64,000 nt of DNA from Streptococcus equinus (GCF_900104225.1 NZ_FNJK01000004.1:62001-126000), one strand, 5' to 3'. Shown: positions 37,849 to 47,625, counted from the first letter of the stretch. Notes: generated by a model not told the origin, from the sequence alone. Numbers and translations are program-made.

Positions 37849-38313
37849 TTAATCATCAAAATCATCCATACCAAGTCTAACTTCTGGAACATCGTGTTGA
37901 ACGCATTCAACGCCTTTTTGTTTCATCAATTCAAGTGCGAATGGATGCATGCGGTAAGCTGTTTTGTAAGTGATTTTCTTGATACCAGCTTGAAGTAGAG
38001 CTTTGGTACAGTTAATACACGGAAAATGTGTGACGTAAATTTCTGTGCCTTTGGTTGAGATACCTTCCTTGGCACATTGGATAAGGGCATTCATTTCAGC
38101 GTGAACGGTACGGATACAATGACCGTCTTCCATCTTGTGACCAGCTTCACTACAATTATCTGTTTCTGATACGCCACCATTGTAACCAGTCGCAATGATA
38201 CGATTATCTTTCACCAAAACAGCTCCAACAAAGGCGCGGTCACAGGTTGATCGTTTTGAAATCAACTCCGCATTTGCCATAAAATAATCTTCCCAAGAAA
38301 GTCTTTCAGTCAT
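37849..38313 (-). CDS. comEB: dCMP deaminase (ComEB family)
   Basis: A 154-residue zinc deaminase of the dCMP deaminase/ComEB family. The zinc and catalytic residues appear as [12 protein letters not shown] (His-Ala-Glu) and [15 protein letters not shown] (Pro-Cys-x2-Cys). It makes dUMP from dCMP for thymidylate synthesis; the name comes from its place beside competence genes in Bacillus, and no com genes are seen here. Confidence 0.93.
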   Translation of the reverse strand: MTERLSWEDYFMANAELISKRSTCDRAFVGAVLVKDNRIIATGYNGGVSETDNCSEAGHKMEDGHCIRTVHAEMNALIQCAKEGISTKGTEIYVTHFPCINCTKALLQAGIKKITYKTAYRMHPFALELMKQKGVECVQHDVPEVRLGMDDFDD

Positions 38314-38343
38314 TGTATTCCTCCTTTTCTAAACGCTTAACAA

Positions 38344-39405
38344 TTATAAAATAATCAATTCTTTTGGCGCCAAAGTAAGTACTTCGCAACCATTTTCTGT
38401 CACAACTAAATCATCTTCGATACGAACACCGTATTTGTTATCAAGATAAATTCCCGGTTCATCAGTGATGGTCATGCCAACTTCAACCAATTCATCAGAA
38501 TTACCAAAGAAGGGAATTTCATGAATATCAAGCCCGATGCCGTGTCCAATACCATGTGTAAAGTGCTCACCATAACCAGCTTTTTCAATGACATCACGCG
38601 CCAACTTATCATAATCACGACGTGTCATCCCAGCTTTAACAGAGTCAATCACCGCTTGATTAGCACGTAAAACCACGTCATAAATCTCGCGCTCTTCGTC
38701 AGTCGTCTCACCGATATGGATTGTACGCGTCATATCGCTAACGTAGTGGTTGTAGTAGCAACCAAAATCAAGCGTCAAGGTTTCGCCAGATTGAATTACC
38801 TTCTCACTGGCTACGCCGTGAGGCATAGCAGAGCGGTAGCCTGATGCCGCAATGGTTTCAAAAGACACACCAGAAGCACCATATTCACGCATACGAAAAT
38901 CAAGGAAATTCGCCACTTGTAGCTCAGTAGTCTGACCTGGCTTGATAAAATCAAGCATGTCTGTAAAGGCACGATCAGAAATGGAACAAGCCTTACGAAT
39001 GGTCTCAATTTCAGAAGCATCTTTAATCATGCGCAATTCTTCCATGAAATTCGTCATAGGCACCAAATCATAAGCTGCAAAAAATCCCTGCAAAGCTTGA
39101 TAATAAGCAAAGGATACTCGACTGTCAAAACCAATTTTCTTCATGTTATCTGCTTGAATGACCTTGGCAATCTCAGAAAGAGCATCTCGGCTTTCAATGA
39201 TATCAAAACCTTGAACAGATTGCTTAGCAATCAAGGTGTAACGAGCATCCGTCACAAACAAACGACGCGTTTTTGAAATAAAAACAGTCGCTGACGTCCC
39301 CCAGAATCCTGTTAAATAATAAATATTATTTTGACCAGTCACCAAAAACGCATCAACATCTGATTGTTTTAACTTAGCATCAAATCTTTCAAGTCTTGCT
39401 AGCAT
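38344..39405 (-). CDS. pepP: Xaa-Pro aminopeptidase, M24B family
   Basis: A creatinase-fold metallopeptidase of 353 residues that removes N-terminal residues before proline, or cleaves Xaa-Pro dipeptides. Metal ligands are seen in LDFGCYYNHYVSDMTRT (two Asp), THGIGHGIGLDIHEIPFF (His), TDEPGIY and VRIEDDLVV (two Glu). Start chosen at ATG 39405 after GGGAGAGG, dropping 23 unlike residues from the longer frame. Confidence 0.92.
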   Translation of the reverse strand: MLARLERFDAKLKQSDVDAFLVTGQNNIYYLTGFWGTSATVFISKTRRLFVTDARYTLIAKQSVQGFDIIESRDALSEIAKVIQADNMKKIGFDSRVSFAYYQALQGFFAAYDLVPMTNFMEELRMIKDASEIETIRKACSISDRAFTDMLDFIKPGQTTELQVANFLDFRMREYGASGVSFETIAASGYRSAMPHGVASEKVIQSGETLTLDFGCYYNHYVSDMTRTIHIGETTDEEREIYDVVLRANQAVIDSVKAGMTRRDYDKLARDVIEKAGYGEHFTHGIGHGIGLDIHEIPFFGNSDELVEVGMTITDEPGIYLDNKYGVRIEDDLVVTENGCEVLTLAPKELIIL

Positions 39406-39539
39406 GAACCTCTCCCTCTCTCGTTTTTTAAAATAATTATACCAGAAAATCCTTGAAACAATCGCCTTTTTCACGTTTTTTCACAAAATACTTAGCTGGT
39501 AAATCAATTTTATCGTAAAAAAAGAACCATCAGGTTCTT

Positions 39540-40796
39540 TTAAGTTATTGAATTTGCTTTCTTGATAAATAAAACACTTAGAATAACAAGGCTTAAGCCG
39601 TAAATAAAATAAAGCGATTGGTAGCTTTGGAGACCCAGAATTTGACTGATTAGTAAAACAGCTATGCTTACAATATTAACCACAGTCGTCATACTGACCA
39701 CCCATTTTTCAGTATTACTGCTTTGTAAAAGCATTTTTGAACTTTCATAAAGTGGCGTTGCAATCATGACAAGCATAGTGAAGGCAGTCATCGGGATAAT
39801 ATTAGTATTGATTTGACTTGATAAGAAACTAGCAAAGATATTGGCACAAAGTGTCACAAGCACCGCAAAAATTATACTTACCAGATAGCTATTACAGTAA
39901 ATCACACGCATAAGTAACTTAGTCCCCTGCTTTTGACTAGCCTGCGGCAAAAAGACAGAAACTGCTCCTGCATACATAAAAGCTGGCAAACGAACTATTG
40001 AAAACAACTGACTAATCACCGCATAGATAGAGAGGATTTTCAAGCCTTGTCGTCCCATCAAAGCATCAAATACCATGATAAAAAGGACGCTTTCTAAAAT
40101 TTCTTGAATAGTCAAAGGAATCCCAAAAAGAATTAACTCTTTTTTACAAGTTGATTGAGATTTCAAAGCTTCAAAAATCACACCAGAAACCAAGCTAAAA
40201 TAAGCTAAAACCACTAAAAGCAATGACGTTATAGCAGAAATCGCTGCGCCCTTCACTCCAAAAATTGGAACCAAATAGTAATTCATCACCACATCAAGCA
40301 GCGAGCTAACAAGCCCAATCCAAAAAATCGGCTTGGTTTTCTTTTCAACTTTTAAAACATTTGTCAACAAAAATGTTAACAAGGTCAGAAGAATATACGG
40401 TGACATGATCACCAGATAAACCGCTGATAAGTCGAGCAAATCACCTGTGAAACCATAGAATAGTTGGAGAAAAACCTTTCCAAAAACTAGGCACAAGACC
40501 ATAAATAAAAGACCAATTAGCATATCCAAAAGTAATGATGATTTCAACAAATCTTTAAATCGGCTCTTGTCATTTTCCGCAAAAGCACGCGCCCCTTTGA
40601 TATTAAAGGATAGACTAAAGGCGCCTAAAATCCCACCAAAGGCAAACAAGAAATTTTGAATCACCGATATTCCAGAAAGTGCCACACTTGAGTCATTAAC
40701 CGCAAAATGCAGCGACAGTTGATTAATCAAAAGCTGCGCAATATTAGTCGCAATCAACGGAAAAACATAACGATTAACCTCTTTTGAATAAGCCAT
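39540..40796 (-). CDS. MATE-type membrane exporter
   Basis: A 418-residue protein with about twelve membrane helices, of the MOP superfamily and nearest MATE efflux proteins (repeat-like halves, starting VFPLIATNIAQLLINQLSLH). It would exchange a drug or metabolite for cations. ATG at 40796 after ATTGGAGGAG; the frame goes back to 40853 without a better site. It borders the lantibiotic-type locus, but its GC is more like the core, so shared origin is uncertain. Confidence 0.8.
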   Translation of the reverse strand: MAYSKEVNRYVFPLIATNIAQLLINQLSLHFAVNDSSVALSGISVIQNFLFAFGGILGAFSLSFNIKGARAFAENDKSRFKDLLKSSLLLDMLIGLLFMVLCLVFGKVFLQLFYGFTGDLLDLSAVYLVIMSPYILLTLLTFLLTNVLKVEKKTKPIFWIGLVSSLLDVVMNYYLVPIFGVKGAAISAITSLLLVVLAYFSLVSGVIFEALKSQSTCKKELILFGIPLTIQEILESVLFIMVFDALMGRQGLKILSIYAVISQLFSIVRLPAFMYAGAVSVFLPQASQKQGTKLLMRVIYCNSYLVSIIFAVLVTLCANIFASFLSSQINTNIIPMTAFTMLVMIATPLYESSKMLLQSSNTEKWVVSMTTVVNIVSIAVLLISQILGLQSYQSLYFIYGLSLVILSVLFIKKANSIT

Positions 40797-40981
40797 AACT
40801 CCTCCAATAAATCTCGATAGCAAACCGCATACTGTCCCTATATTTAGCACCATTATAGCACAAAGTGAACTAATATTATGGTGCTCTAAGATTATCCTAT
40901 TCTACCCAACATCAACTTTATTACAAAAAACACCCCGAAAGTGCTAACTTCAGGGTAGAAATGAAACTTAAATATATATTC

Positions 40982-42760
40982 TTAATTAAGAATAAATTCT
41001 CTATAGGGTTGTGATTTTTCTAACAATTCTTCGTGTGTAGATTTTATTACCTCTCCCGTCTCATTATTGACAAAAATAACTTTATCTACATAATGAACTA
41101 TATCTAGATGATGACTAACAATAAGCATTGTCTTATCACTGTATTTTTCACTTTGAAGAATATTTGTATAAATTTTATTTTTACTTACTTCATCCAAGTT
41201 ACTAAAAGCCTCATCCCATATAATCAATGACTTTCCTTTTAGTAACGATCGCGCAATCAATATTTTTTGTACTTGACCACCTGATAAATTTTTACCTTGT
41301 TTTAGTAATTTTGAATGTAATTTATTAGGAAGTTTATCAATTACTGACTCTGCCGAAGTATCCTTTAAAACCTGTTTTAAATAGTCATAATTCTCCCCGT
41401 CATATTCTAAATTATCTAAAATACTTCCCTTTTTTAAAGGCATATTTTGCAAAACGACACCTAATTTGTTAGTTAAATTACTATCACCGTAATAAAGTTC
41501 TCCAGAATATCTTAACATTCCCGCAAGTAATAAAATAAGTGTTGATTTTCCGCTTCCAGACTTTCCAACAATTGCTACCTTTTCACCACGCTTAATTGTC
41601 AAATTAATTGGTTGATAAAGGTTATTAAAATCATACGAAAAATTAAGTTGCTTTGCCTCAATCAAATATTCTGAATTATTCTTTTCACTTACTTTTATCT
41701 TAGGAACAGATTTAAGTAAATCTCCTTGTTTTTCAGCATATACCTTAAGTCGCGACATTTCAAATAAACTATTTTTAATTTGTTCAATTGACGCAATAAG
41801 AATTGAAATACTAGTTTGATACAAAACAAGATCTGCAAAAGAAATATTGAAAAAATGATTGTAATATATTGCAAATATAACCACCATAGATAGGCTTACA
41901 AAATTGAAAATAGTTCCAACTAATTGAACTTTATTATCAACTTTCAAAACCTTTGAATATTGTCTTGTTAAATTTGAATTATACCTTTCTAAGTGACTTT
42001 GCACTACCTTTTCTTGTCTCGTCAATTTAATATAATCAACTATATCTAAATCTCCTTGAAGTTCTGAATTAAAATCAATAAGAGATTGAACATAAGATTG
42101 ATTAACTTCAATTTGTTTTTTACACAAGACTGCTGAAAAGAATCCATACATTAATATCATAAAAAATAGTATTAATGTTAAATATTTAGAAACTGTCATT
42201 AAATATGTAAAGATAATAACCCCTGAAAAGATACTGATTATTGAAGGTATTAACTTTTGTGAGATGCTATCTCTTAATGTGGTTTTAAAATTTATTTTTT
42301 CTGAAATACTTCCATTCGTATGATTCCGATAATATAACAATGGTTTATTTAATAATTTTTCAAATAAATAATTTGAATAGTGATTATCAAACTCTTTATT
42401 ATATTTCAACAAAGTCATATTTTTTATTAAATATCCTAAAATTTGAAAACAGATAATGACAACTAATAAAAAAATACTAAACGCAAACCTCCACTTATAG
42501 CTCATTATATTTCGTATTATTATTGAGAATAATAATACACTAGACTGTACTAAAATAAGAGAAACGAGAAATGTTACGATTATCTTAGCATTTATCGTCT
42601 TTTTCAAGTACTTTAAAAAAAGGTCATTAACTCTTCTCTTTTCAAAGTTTTCTGTAGGAAGTACTAAAATAACTACATTTGAAAAATGTTGCCTTACTTC
42701 TTGAAATGTATATGAAATCCTACCTAACGCTGGATCTACTATTTTCTTAAATATAATCAA
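40982..42760 (-). CDS. Bacteriocin-type ABC exporter with truncated C39 domain
   Basis: A 592-residue half-transporter: membrane domain about 50-330 with five to six helices, then an ATPase with Walker [15 protein letters not shown] and Walker B SLIIWDEAFSNLD. The first 40 residues (DPALGRISYTFQEVRQHF, then VVILVLPTENFEK) look like the C-terminal end of a C39 leader peptidase, whose catalytic Cys and His parts are absent. The only start near the frame's beginning is TTG (42758-42760), overlapping the TGA of a 14-codon mini-frame. It may still export a peptide whose leader is cut elsewhere, or be a decaying gene. Confidence 0.75.
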   Translation of the reverse strand: MIIFKKIVDPALGRISYTFQEVRQHFSNVVILVLPTENFEKRRVNDLFLKYLKKTINAKIIVTFLVSLILVQSSVLLFSIIIRNIMSYKWRFAFSIFLLVVIICFQILGYLIKNMTLLKYNKEFDNHYSNYLFEKLLNKPLLYYRNHTNGSISEKINFKTTLRDSISQKLIPSIISIFSGVIIFTYLMTVSKYLTLILFFMILMYGFFSAVLCKKQIEVNQSYVQSLIDFNSELQGDLDIVDYIKLTRQEKVVQSHLERYNSNLTRQYSKVLKVDNKVQLVGTIFNFVSLSMVVIFAIYYNHFFNISFADLVLYQTSISILIASIEQIKNSLFEMSRLKVYAEKQGDLLKSVPKIKVSEKNNSEYLIEAKQLNFSYDFNNLYQPINLTIKRGEKVAIVGKSGSGKSTLILLLAGMLRYSGELYYGDSNLTNKLGVVLQNMPLKKGSILDNLEYDGENYDYLKQVLKDTSAESVIDKLPNKLHSKLLKQGKNLSGGQVQKILIARSLLKGKSLIIWDEAFSNLDEVSKNKIYTNILQSEKYSDKTMLIVSHHLDIVHYVDKVIFVNNETGEVIKSTHEELLEKSQPYREFILN

Positions 42761-42857
42761 AAAGCTTTATCAATGATGTATTTATCTTCTACGCTCATCA
42801 TTTTATACTTCTAAGTTAAAGATAAGATAAAGAAATGACTAATTATTCAGTAAAAAA

Positions 42858-43616
42858 TTATTTCTTATCCTTATTTTTACATAACTCACTGCAAGATAAC
42901 CAATAAAAAAGAAGAGAAAATCCGATATTTACTAATAAAAATAAAATTAATTCAAAACAACTAAAATCATTTGAAGATAAATTATTCATTTCCTTACTTC
43001 GTAAAGCAAGCATTGGTTGAGCGTACGGATAAAACTTATTAATCCCATCACTATAGAACATCAAAGCAAAGGTACCAAATCCACCTATAGCAGCAAGAGT
43101 AACGGATTTACTTAGGTTTCTAGTTTTAGCAGAAAAATATGTCTGAATACATATTATTGAGACCGAACCAATTACAGATAAAATAACCCATTTTAATCGC
43201 AACAAAACATCTGACATTAATAAAATCTGATCTTTTTGAGCAACCACAATATATAAAATCACAAATAATAATTGAATTGGTAAAATAATTCTTACAATAC
43301 TAATAATTTTAGCGATTGTTAATTTAGAAAGTGAAACTTGGTTTGAACGCAACATATCTAGTGTATTATTTTCAAATTCAGGTCTCCATAACAAACCAAC
43401 ATAAATTGCTAATAACGGAGGATAAAGCAGGCTGCTATTATACAATGTCAATTGCCCCCACAAAACTCTAGATTCTGTTCTAATCGTTAAATCTGAATGA
43501 TAATAATAATAAGTAAATAAAGCAATAAAACTTGTCAATATCCAAAATAATATCCCTATAGCTAGTAATTGAACCTTTTTAGTCTTTTTCCATTCAGCTA
43601 AAATATACCCCTTCAT
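42858..43616 (-). CDS. Lantibiotic immunity ABC permease, LanG/MutG-like
   Basis: A 252-residue permease with about six helices, starting MKGYILAEWKKTKKVQLLAI and with PEFENNTLDMLRSNQVS (segment typical of ABC-2 type immunity permeases). Such LanG proteins combine with LanE and the ATPase LanF to expel lantibiotics from the membrane. ATG overlaps the LanE-like stop, so translation is coupled. Distinctly AT-rich. Confidence 0.83.
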   Translation of the reverse strand: MKGYILAEWKKTKKVQLLAIGILFWILTSFIALFTYYYYHSDLTIRTESRVLWGQLTLYNSSLLYPPLLAIYVGLLWRPEFENNTLDMLRSNQVSLSKLTIAKIISIVRIILPIQLLFVILYIVVAQKDQILLMSDVLLRLKWVILSVIGSVSIICIQTYFSAKTRNLSKSVTLAAIGGFGTFALMFYSDGINKFYPYAQPMLALRSKEMNNLSSNDFSCFELILFLLVNIGFSLLFYWLSCSELCKNKDKK

Positions 43617-44368
43617 CTCATAGCTCCTCCGTTTTTATTAATAATATTCATCGATATACGATAAACAATAAATGCAAAAATTGTATATAAAAGGAATCTA
43701 AGCATTAAATCTGGTGTCCTAACATATTCATAAACATTATCATTACCAACATAAAATTGATATGGAGAAAGATAAGCAGAACCTAACCACGGAAAGATAA
43801 AACTCCAGATTTTCGTAGCCACTTGCATTAAAATAAGACCAAAGAACGCTCCTAAGAAACCAAGTCCTAGCACTAAACCTTGTTTTTCAGTTACTAACAC
43901 TAACGTCAAATACAAACAAATCAGACAAAAATCTGTCAAAACTAATCCCAAAAATTTCACACATAACAGTGATAACGAGGGAGTTAAACCAACACAAATT
44001 GCAAATATAGAAATAAGAAAAATTTCCAAAAGGGATAATATTGCGAAAAATACTATACTTAACAATAATTTATTTTTAAAAATAGATAAATAAGTTTGAC
44101 CATTAGATTGCTGTAATTTAAACGTTCTTCCAACCTGTTCTCCATGTACAATACGCAAAACAAATACTGTTACGGCTATAGGAGCCACAATTACGTCAAC
44201 TGTTTGATTATTAAAAAGAGTACTAATCTGATGTAATTCTGGATTTACCGCTTGAGAATATTTGGCACTTATTTCCCAAAAAGCACCAGCTGCAGTAATC
44301 AATAAACCAAAAATGAAAGACTTGGTACGTCTTACCTTTAGCAATTCTAATTTCAATATTTGAATCAT
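43613..44368 (-). CDS. Lantibiotic immunity ABC permease, LanE/MutE-like
   Basis: 251 residues and six hydrophobic segments. The N-terminus MIQILKLELLKVRRTKSFIF and the early VAPIAVTVFVLRIVHGEQVGRTFKL region (quoted in part: VFVLRIVHGEQVGRTFKLQQ) match the MutE/EpiE family pattern as I know it. It forms the immunity pump with the LanF-like ATPase and LanG-like permease and overlaps both genes by about 4 bp. Confidence 0.85.
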   Translation of the reverse strand: MIQILKLELLKVRRTKSFIFGLLITAAGAFWEISAKYSQAVNPELHQISTLFNNQTVDVIVAPIAVTVFVLRIVHGEQVGRTFKLQQSNGQTYLSIFKNKLLLSIVFFAILSLLEIFLISIFAICVGLTPSLSLLCVKFLGLVLTDFCLICLYLTLVLVTEKQGLVLGLGFLGAFFGLILMQVATKIWSFIFPWLGSAYLSPYQFYVGNDNVYEYVRTPDLMLRFLLYTIFAFIVYRISMNIINKNGGAMR

Positions 44369-45285
44369 AACACTTCTCCTTTACCCTTTGTCATAGACAA
44401 GAAAATATCTTCCAGAGACTCTTTCTCTCTTGAGACATGGTTAATGGAGTAGCCTGAATCAACCAATAATTTTACAAGTTTACCAATCATTAAATCTGTA
44501 ATATCTTTTATTTTTAATTTATTACCTACAAGAGATATTACCTCTACCTCTGATTGTTTTAAAACTTCAATAATCTTACTATCTTTGCTGAAATCTCCAC
44601 AGATTTCAATCCATCTATTTGATTTTATTTCTTCTATTTTCCCCTCATAGACTAGCTTTCCACTATTGATAATTCCAACACGGTCAGCAATTTGTTCAAT
44701 TTCGGATAAAATATGACTTGAAATAAAAATAGTTAAACCTGTTTTCTTTGCAAGATTTATAATTAACTCACGAATCTCATGTATTCCAGCAGGATCTAAA
44801 CCATTCGTCGGTTCATCAAGAAGTAAAATTTTGGGATGTTTTACCAATGCAAACGCCAGTGCGAGACGCTGTTTCATCCCCAACGAAAAGTCTTTAACCA
44901 ATTTTCTTTTATTTTTCTCGTCTAAAAGTCCAACTAGTTTTAGCGTTGATTGAATATTTTTTTCATCGAAATTCAACATTTTTTGAAGAACAGATAAGTT
45001 TTCATAAGCTGTTAAATTAGGATAGTAAGAAGGTTCTTCAATCATCGATCCTATATTGGTTAAGTATTCTTTATCATCAATAATACTTTTACCTTCAATT
45101 TTTATTTCTCCAGCTGTAGGTGTAAGCAAAGATAAAATCATCTTCATAGTAGTACTTTTTCCAGCACCATTTGGTCCTAAAAAGCCATATATTTCTCCTT
45201 CATAAACAGTCAATTTTTCTAAATTAACTGTCGTTATATCACCATAAGTTTTCTTTAAATTTGTCAATTGAATCACTGGTTTCAT
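44365..45285 (-). CDS. Lantibiotic immunity ABC ATPase, LanF-like
   Basis: 306-residue ABC ATPase of the antibiotic-protection type: Walker A FLGPNGAGKSTTMKM, Q-loop replaced by an Glu-bearing IGSMIEEPSYYPNLTA (an E-loop, as known for LanF proteins), signature DFSLGMKQRLALA, Walker B ILLLDEPTNGLDP. First gene of lanFEG. It overlaps the LanE-like gene, and the operon is read away from the two-component genes. The divergent spacer holds an inverted repeat near its promoter. Confidence 0.9.
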   Translation of the reverse strand: MKPVIQLTNLKKTYGDITTVNLEKLTVYEGEIYGFLGPNGAGKSTTMKMILSLLTPTAGEIKIEGKSIIDDKEYLTNIGSMIEEPSYYPNLTAYENLSVLQKMLNFDEKNIQSTLKLVGLLDEKNKRKLVKDFSLGMKQRLALAFALVKHPKILLLDEPTNGLDPAGIHEIRELIINLAKKTGLTIFISSHILSEIEQIADRVGIINSGKLVYEGKIEEIKSNRWIEICGDFSKDSKIIEVLKQSEVEVISLVGNKLKIKDITDLMIGKLVKLLVDSGYSINHVSREKESLEDIFLSMTKGKGEVL

Positions 45286-45386
45286 TATTTTTCTCCTAAT
45301 TATTTTTTAGTAAATATAAAAAATAGATAGTAATTAATTCTGTTTTCTATAATTAATACACGATGTGAAATTCACTCGCTCTACTT

Positions 45387-45415
45387 AGTATAAAAAAAGA
45401 TGTTAAAGTTAACAT
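45387..45415 (-). promoter_or_regulatory. Promoter region of lanFEG with inverted repeat
   Basis: TATACT -10 box (45387-45392, minus strand) and, in place of a -35 box, the inverted repeat ATGTTAA-AG-TTAACAT (45400-45415). An activator such as the LanR-like protein could bind there (inference). Confidence 0.45.
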
Positions 45416-45441
45416 AAAGAAACTCTCATCTTTCTAAAAAC

Positions 45442-45471
45442 TTGATAAGCACATATTCGTTGTGCTATACT
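45442..45471 (+). promoter_or_regulatory. Promoter of the two-component genes
   Basis: TTGATA (45442-45447), 18 bp, TATACT (45466-45471). The spacer contains GCAC-N9-GTGC, a possible regulator site. Confidence 0.5.
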
Positions 45472-45539
45472 CATATAAAATTAGACATAAAATTTGATAG
45501 TTTTTTATTATTACGTGAATTGTTAGCGAGGTGATTAAT

Positions 45540-46241
45540 TTGACTTTTGAAGATCAAATTCTGAATAAAAGGATTTTAGTTGTTGACGATGATTCTACTT
45601 TAAATGAATCAATTAAAGAGATACTAATTTCATATCACTTTAAAAATATTTCTAGTGCATTCAGTATACAAGAAGCATATAACAAACTAAAAATACAAAC
45701 TGTCGACCTCATTTTACTAGATGTCATGTTACCAGATGGTGATGGTTTTTCATTCGCAACTAATATAAGAAAAACTTCTGACATTCCTATCTTATTTTTA
45801 ACTGCAAAAAGCAATCTTGAAGATGAAATACGTGGTTTAAAATCTGGTGGAGACGATTATATAACAAAACCATTTCTTCCTGAAAGCTTAATTTATAGAA
45901 TTATGGCTCTTTTAAGACGAACCTACAAAGAAAATCCAAGTTGTTTCTATCTAGATAACTGCAAAATAGATTTATCTCAAGCAATTCTCATAAAAGATAA
46001 TGATGAACACTTCAGTTTTACACGAATAGAATTACAAATACTCCAAAAATTATTTGACAATAAAAATTATATTGTTTCGATTGAATCTTTATGCGAAGCT
46101 GTTTGGGGATATGATTACTTTGAACGCGAAAAATCATTAATGGTTCATATTCGAAATATCCGAGAAAAAATTGAAAATAACCCTTCAAAACCTACTCATT
46201 TAATTACTATTAAAGGACTTGGATATAAGTTAATAATTTGA
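45540..46241 (+). CDS. Response regulator, OmpR/LanR-like
   Basis: A 233-residue response regulator. Receiver domain: ILVVDDDSTLNESIKEIL with the acidic pair, phospho-Asp in DLILLDVMLPDGDG, Thr in ILFLTAKS and Lys in DDYITKPFLPE. A winged-helix domain of the OmpR type follows (SLMVHIRNIREKIENNPSKP, ITIKGLGYKLI). TTG at 45540 gives 6 nt to GAGGTG, better than the GTG at 45531, which is part of that site. Resembles NisR/SpaR-type regulators; followed by its kinase. Confidence 0.88.
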   Translation: MTFEDQILNKRILVVDDDSTLNESIKEILISYHFKNISSAFSIQEAYNKLKIQTVDLILLDVMLPDGDGFSFATNIRKTSDIPILFLTAKSNLEDEIRGLKSGGDDYITKPFLPESLIYRIMALLRRTYKENPSCFYLDNCKIDLSQAILIKDNDEHFSFTRIELQILQKLFDNKNYIVSIESLCEAVWGYDYFEREKSLMVHIRNIREKIENNPSKPTHLITIKGLGYKLII

Positions 46242-46251
46242 GGTTAAGGCA

Positions 46252-47625
46252 GTGCAAAGTTTAAAAAAAATTTATCATCTCATTCGTCGATTTATTGTTT
46301 CTTTCTTGCTACTACTTTTTATTGATTTTATTTTTATTATTGTTGTAACCTCAGTTCAATTTAAACACCAGAGTAGTGAAAGCCTCACCAGCCAAGTTGC
46401 AAGTGAGATAACTTTCTCTTCAGAAAGACAAACATTAACTCAAAAAGGAAAAGAGATAGTTAAAAACAATCATTTATGGCTTATTATAATCGACTCGAAT
46501 ACTGGCAATGTTACATTTCAATATAAAAAACCACATAGTATTCCCACCTCATACAACCTTGCTGACGGAATAAAATTTAGCAGATACTATCTTAAAAATT
46601 ATCCTGTATTCACTAATATCACGGAAAATAATATTGCTGTTATTGGTTTTCCAAAAAATTCTGTCATAAGAATCCCTTCAAATTATTTCGAAAGAGATGA
46701 TTTTCGTGTTTACCTTATACTAGGTATAGGCCTATTAACATTTAATTTCTTATACTTTATTATTCTTTATACTATCAGTACTAACTTCATCAAATCGAGA
46801 TTAAGTCCTCTTATTACTGCAATTGAAAATCTTCCTAATGGGTTAGAAAAAAAAGTCCCTAACCAAGATGAATTAGAAAAAATAACTCAGGCTATTAATT
46901 CCGCTGATAAAAAACTGAAAGAAACTGAATCTTTCAAAGAAGAATGGATTTCTGGCATTGCTCACGACATAAAAACCCCACTTTCAGTTATTATTTCTAA
47001 CACAGATTTAGCAAAAAAAGACGCTGATTACTCTAAACTCAACAAAAGATTGAATTCTATCATGGTAGAGGCATACTATATTCAAAATGTATTGAATGAT
47101 CTAAATATTTACGAACGATTAGTTAACGGAAATTTTGAATTAAAAACTACCGCTACATATATTGTTCCGTTTTTCAGAAAAATAATTATTCAAATCCTTA
47201 ACCAAAAATTAGGAGAAAACTTTGATTTTCAATTTGAGGCGGACTCTTCTCTTAATAATAAAACTTTCATGATAGAAGAAAATTTAATGTCAAGAGTTGT
47301 TCATAATATCATTTACAATACAATTTTACACAATCCCAATGGATGTAAAATCGAGATAAACCTTTACAAAGATGGTAACAATGTCAAAATCAGCTTTAAA
47401 GATAACGGCGTTGGAATTTCTAATGAAAGACTAAAAGACTTAAAGCACTTTAAAGCTGAAACTACCTTTAACATCAGTGGAGCATATAGACACGGAATTG
47501 GTTTAAAAATTTCAAAACAAATAGTCGAATTACATGATGGCTATATAAACTTCGAAAGTGAAGAGAATAGATTCTTTAAAGCTGACATAACCCTACCAAT
47601 ATGTAAAAATGCATCTCTTGATTAA
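46252..47625 (+). CDS. Sensor histidine kinase, LanK-like
   Basis: A 457-residue kinase with two membrane segments (about 17-36 and 150-175) around an extracellular sensor of roughly 110 residues. Then follow the HisKA box WISGIAHDIKTPLSVIISN and HATPase motifs: N-box VVHNIIYNTILHNPNG, G1 DNGVGIS, G2 GIGLKISKQIVELHDG. The layout fits NisK/SpaK-type kinases that sense a lantibiotic outside the cell. Start is GTG at 46252. Partner of the response regulator 10 bp upstream. Confidence 0.87.
   Translation: MQSLKKIYHLIRRFIVSFLLLLFIDFIFIIVVTSVQFKHQSSESLTSQVASEITFSSERQTLTQKGKEIVKNNHLWLIIIDSNTGNVTFQYKKPHSIPTSYNLADGIKFSRYYLKNYPVFTNITENNIAVIGFPKNSVIRIPSNYFERDDFRVYLILGIGLLTFNFLYFIILYTISTNFIKSRLSPLITAIENLPNGLEKKVPNQDELEKITQAINSADKKLKETESFKEEWISGIAHDIKTPLSVIISNTDLAKKDADYSKLNKRLNSIMVEAYYIQNVLNDLNIYERLVNGNFELKTTATYIVPFFRKIIIQILNQKLGENFDFQFEADSSLNNKTFMIEENLMSRVVHNIIYNTILHNPNGCKIEINLYKDGNNVKISFKDNGVGISNERLKDLKHFKAETTFNISGAYRHGIGLKISKQIVELHDGYINFESEENRFFKADITLPICKNASLD

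Noticed and set aside
42761..42857. MMSVEDKYIIDKAF as a possible bacteriocin precursor
   Set aside because: Only 14 residues, no double-glycine leader, no Cys/Ser/Thr-rich core and weak ribosome binding site; kept only as part of the exporter start anomaly.
45286..45539. Hidden lantibiotic precursor in the divergent spacer
   Set aside because: No frame with a leader and Ser/Thr/Cys-rich core on either strand; the spacer is promoter and inverted repeats.
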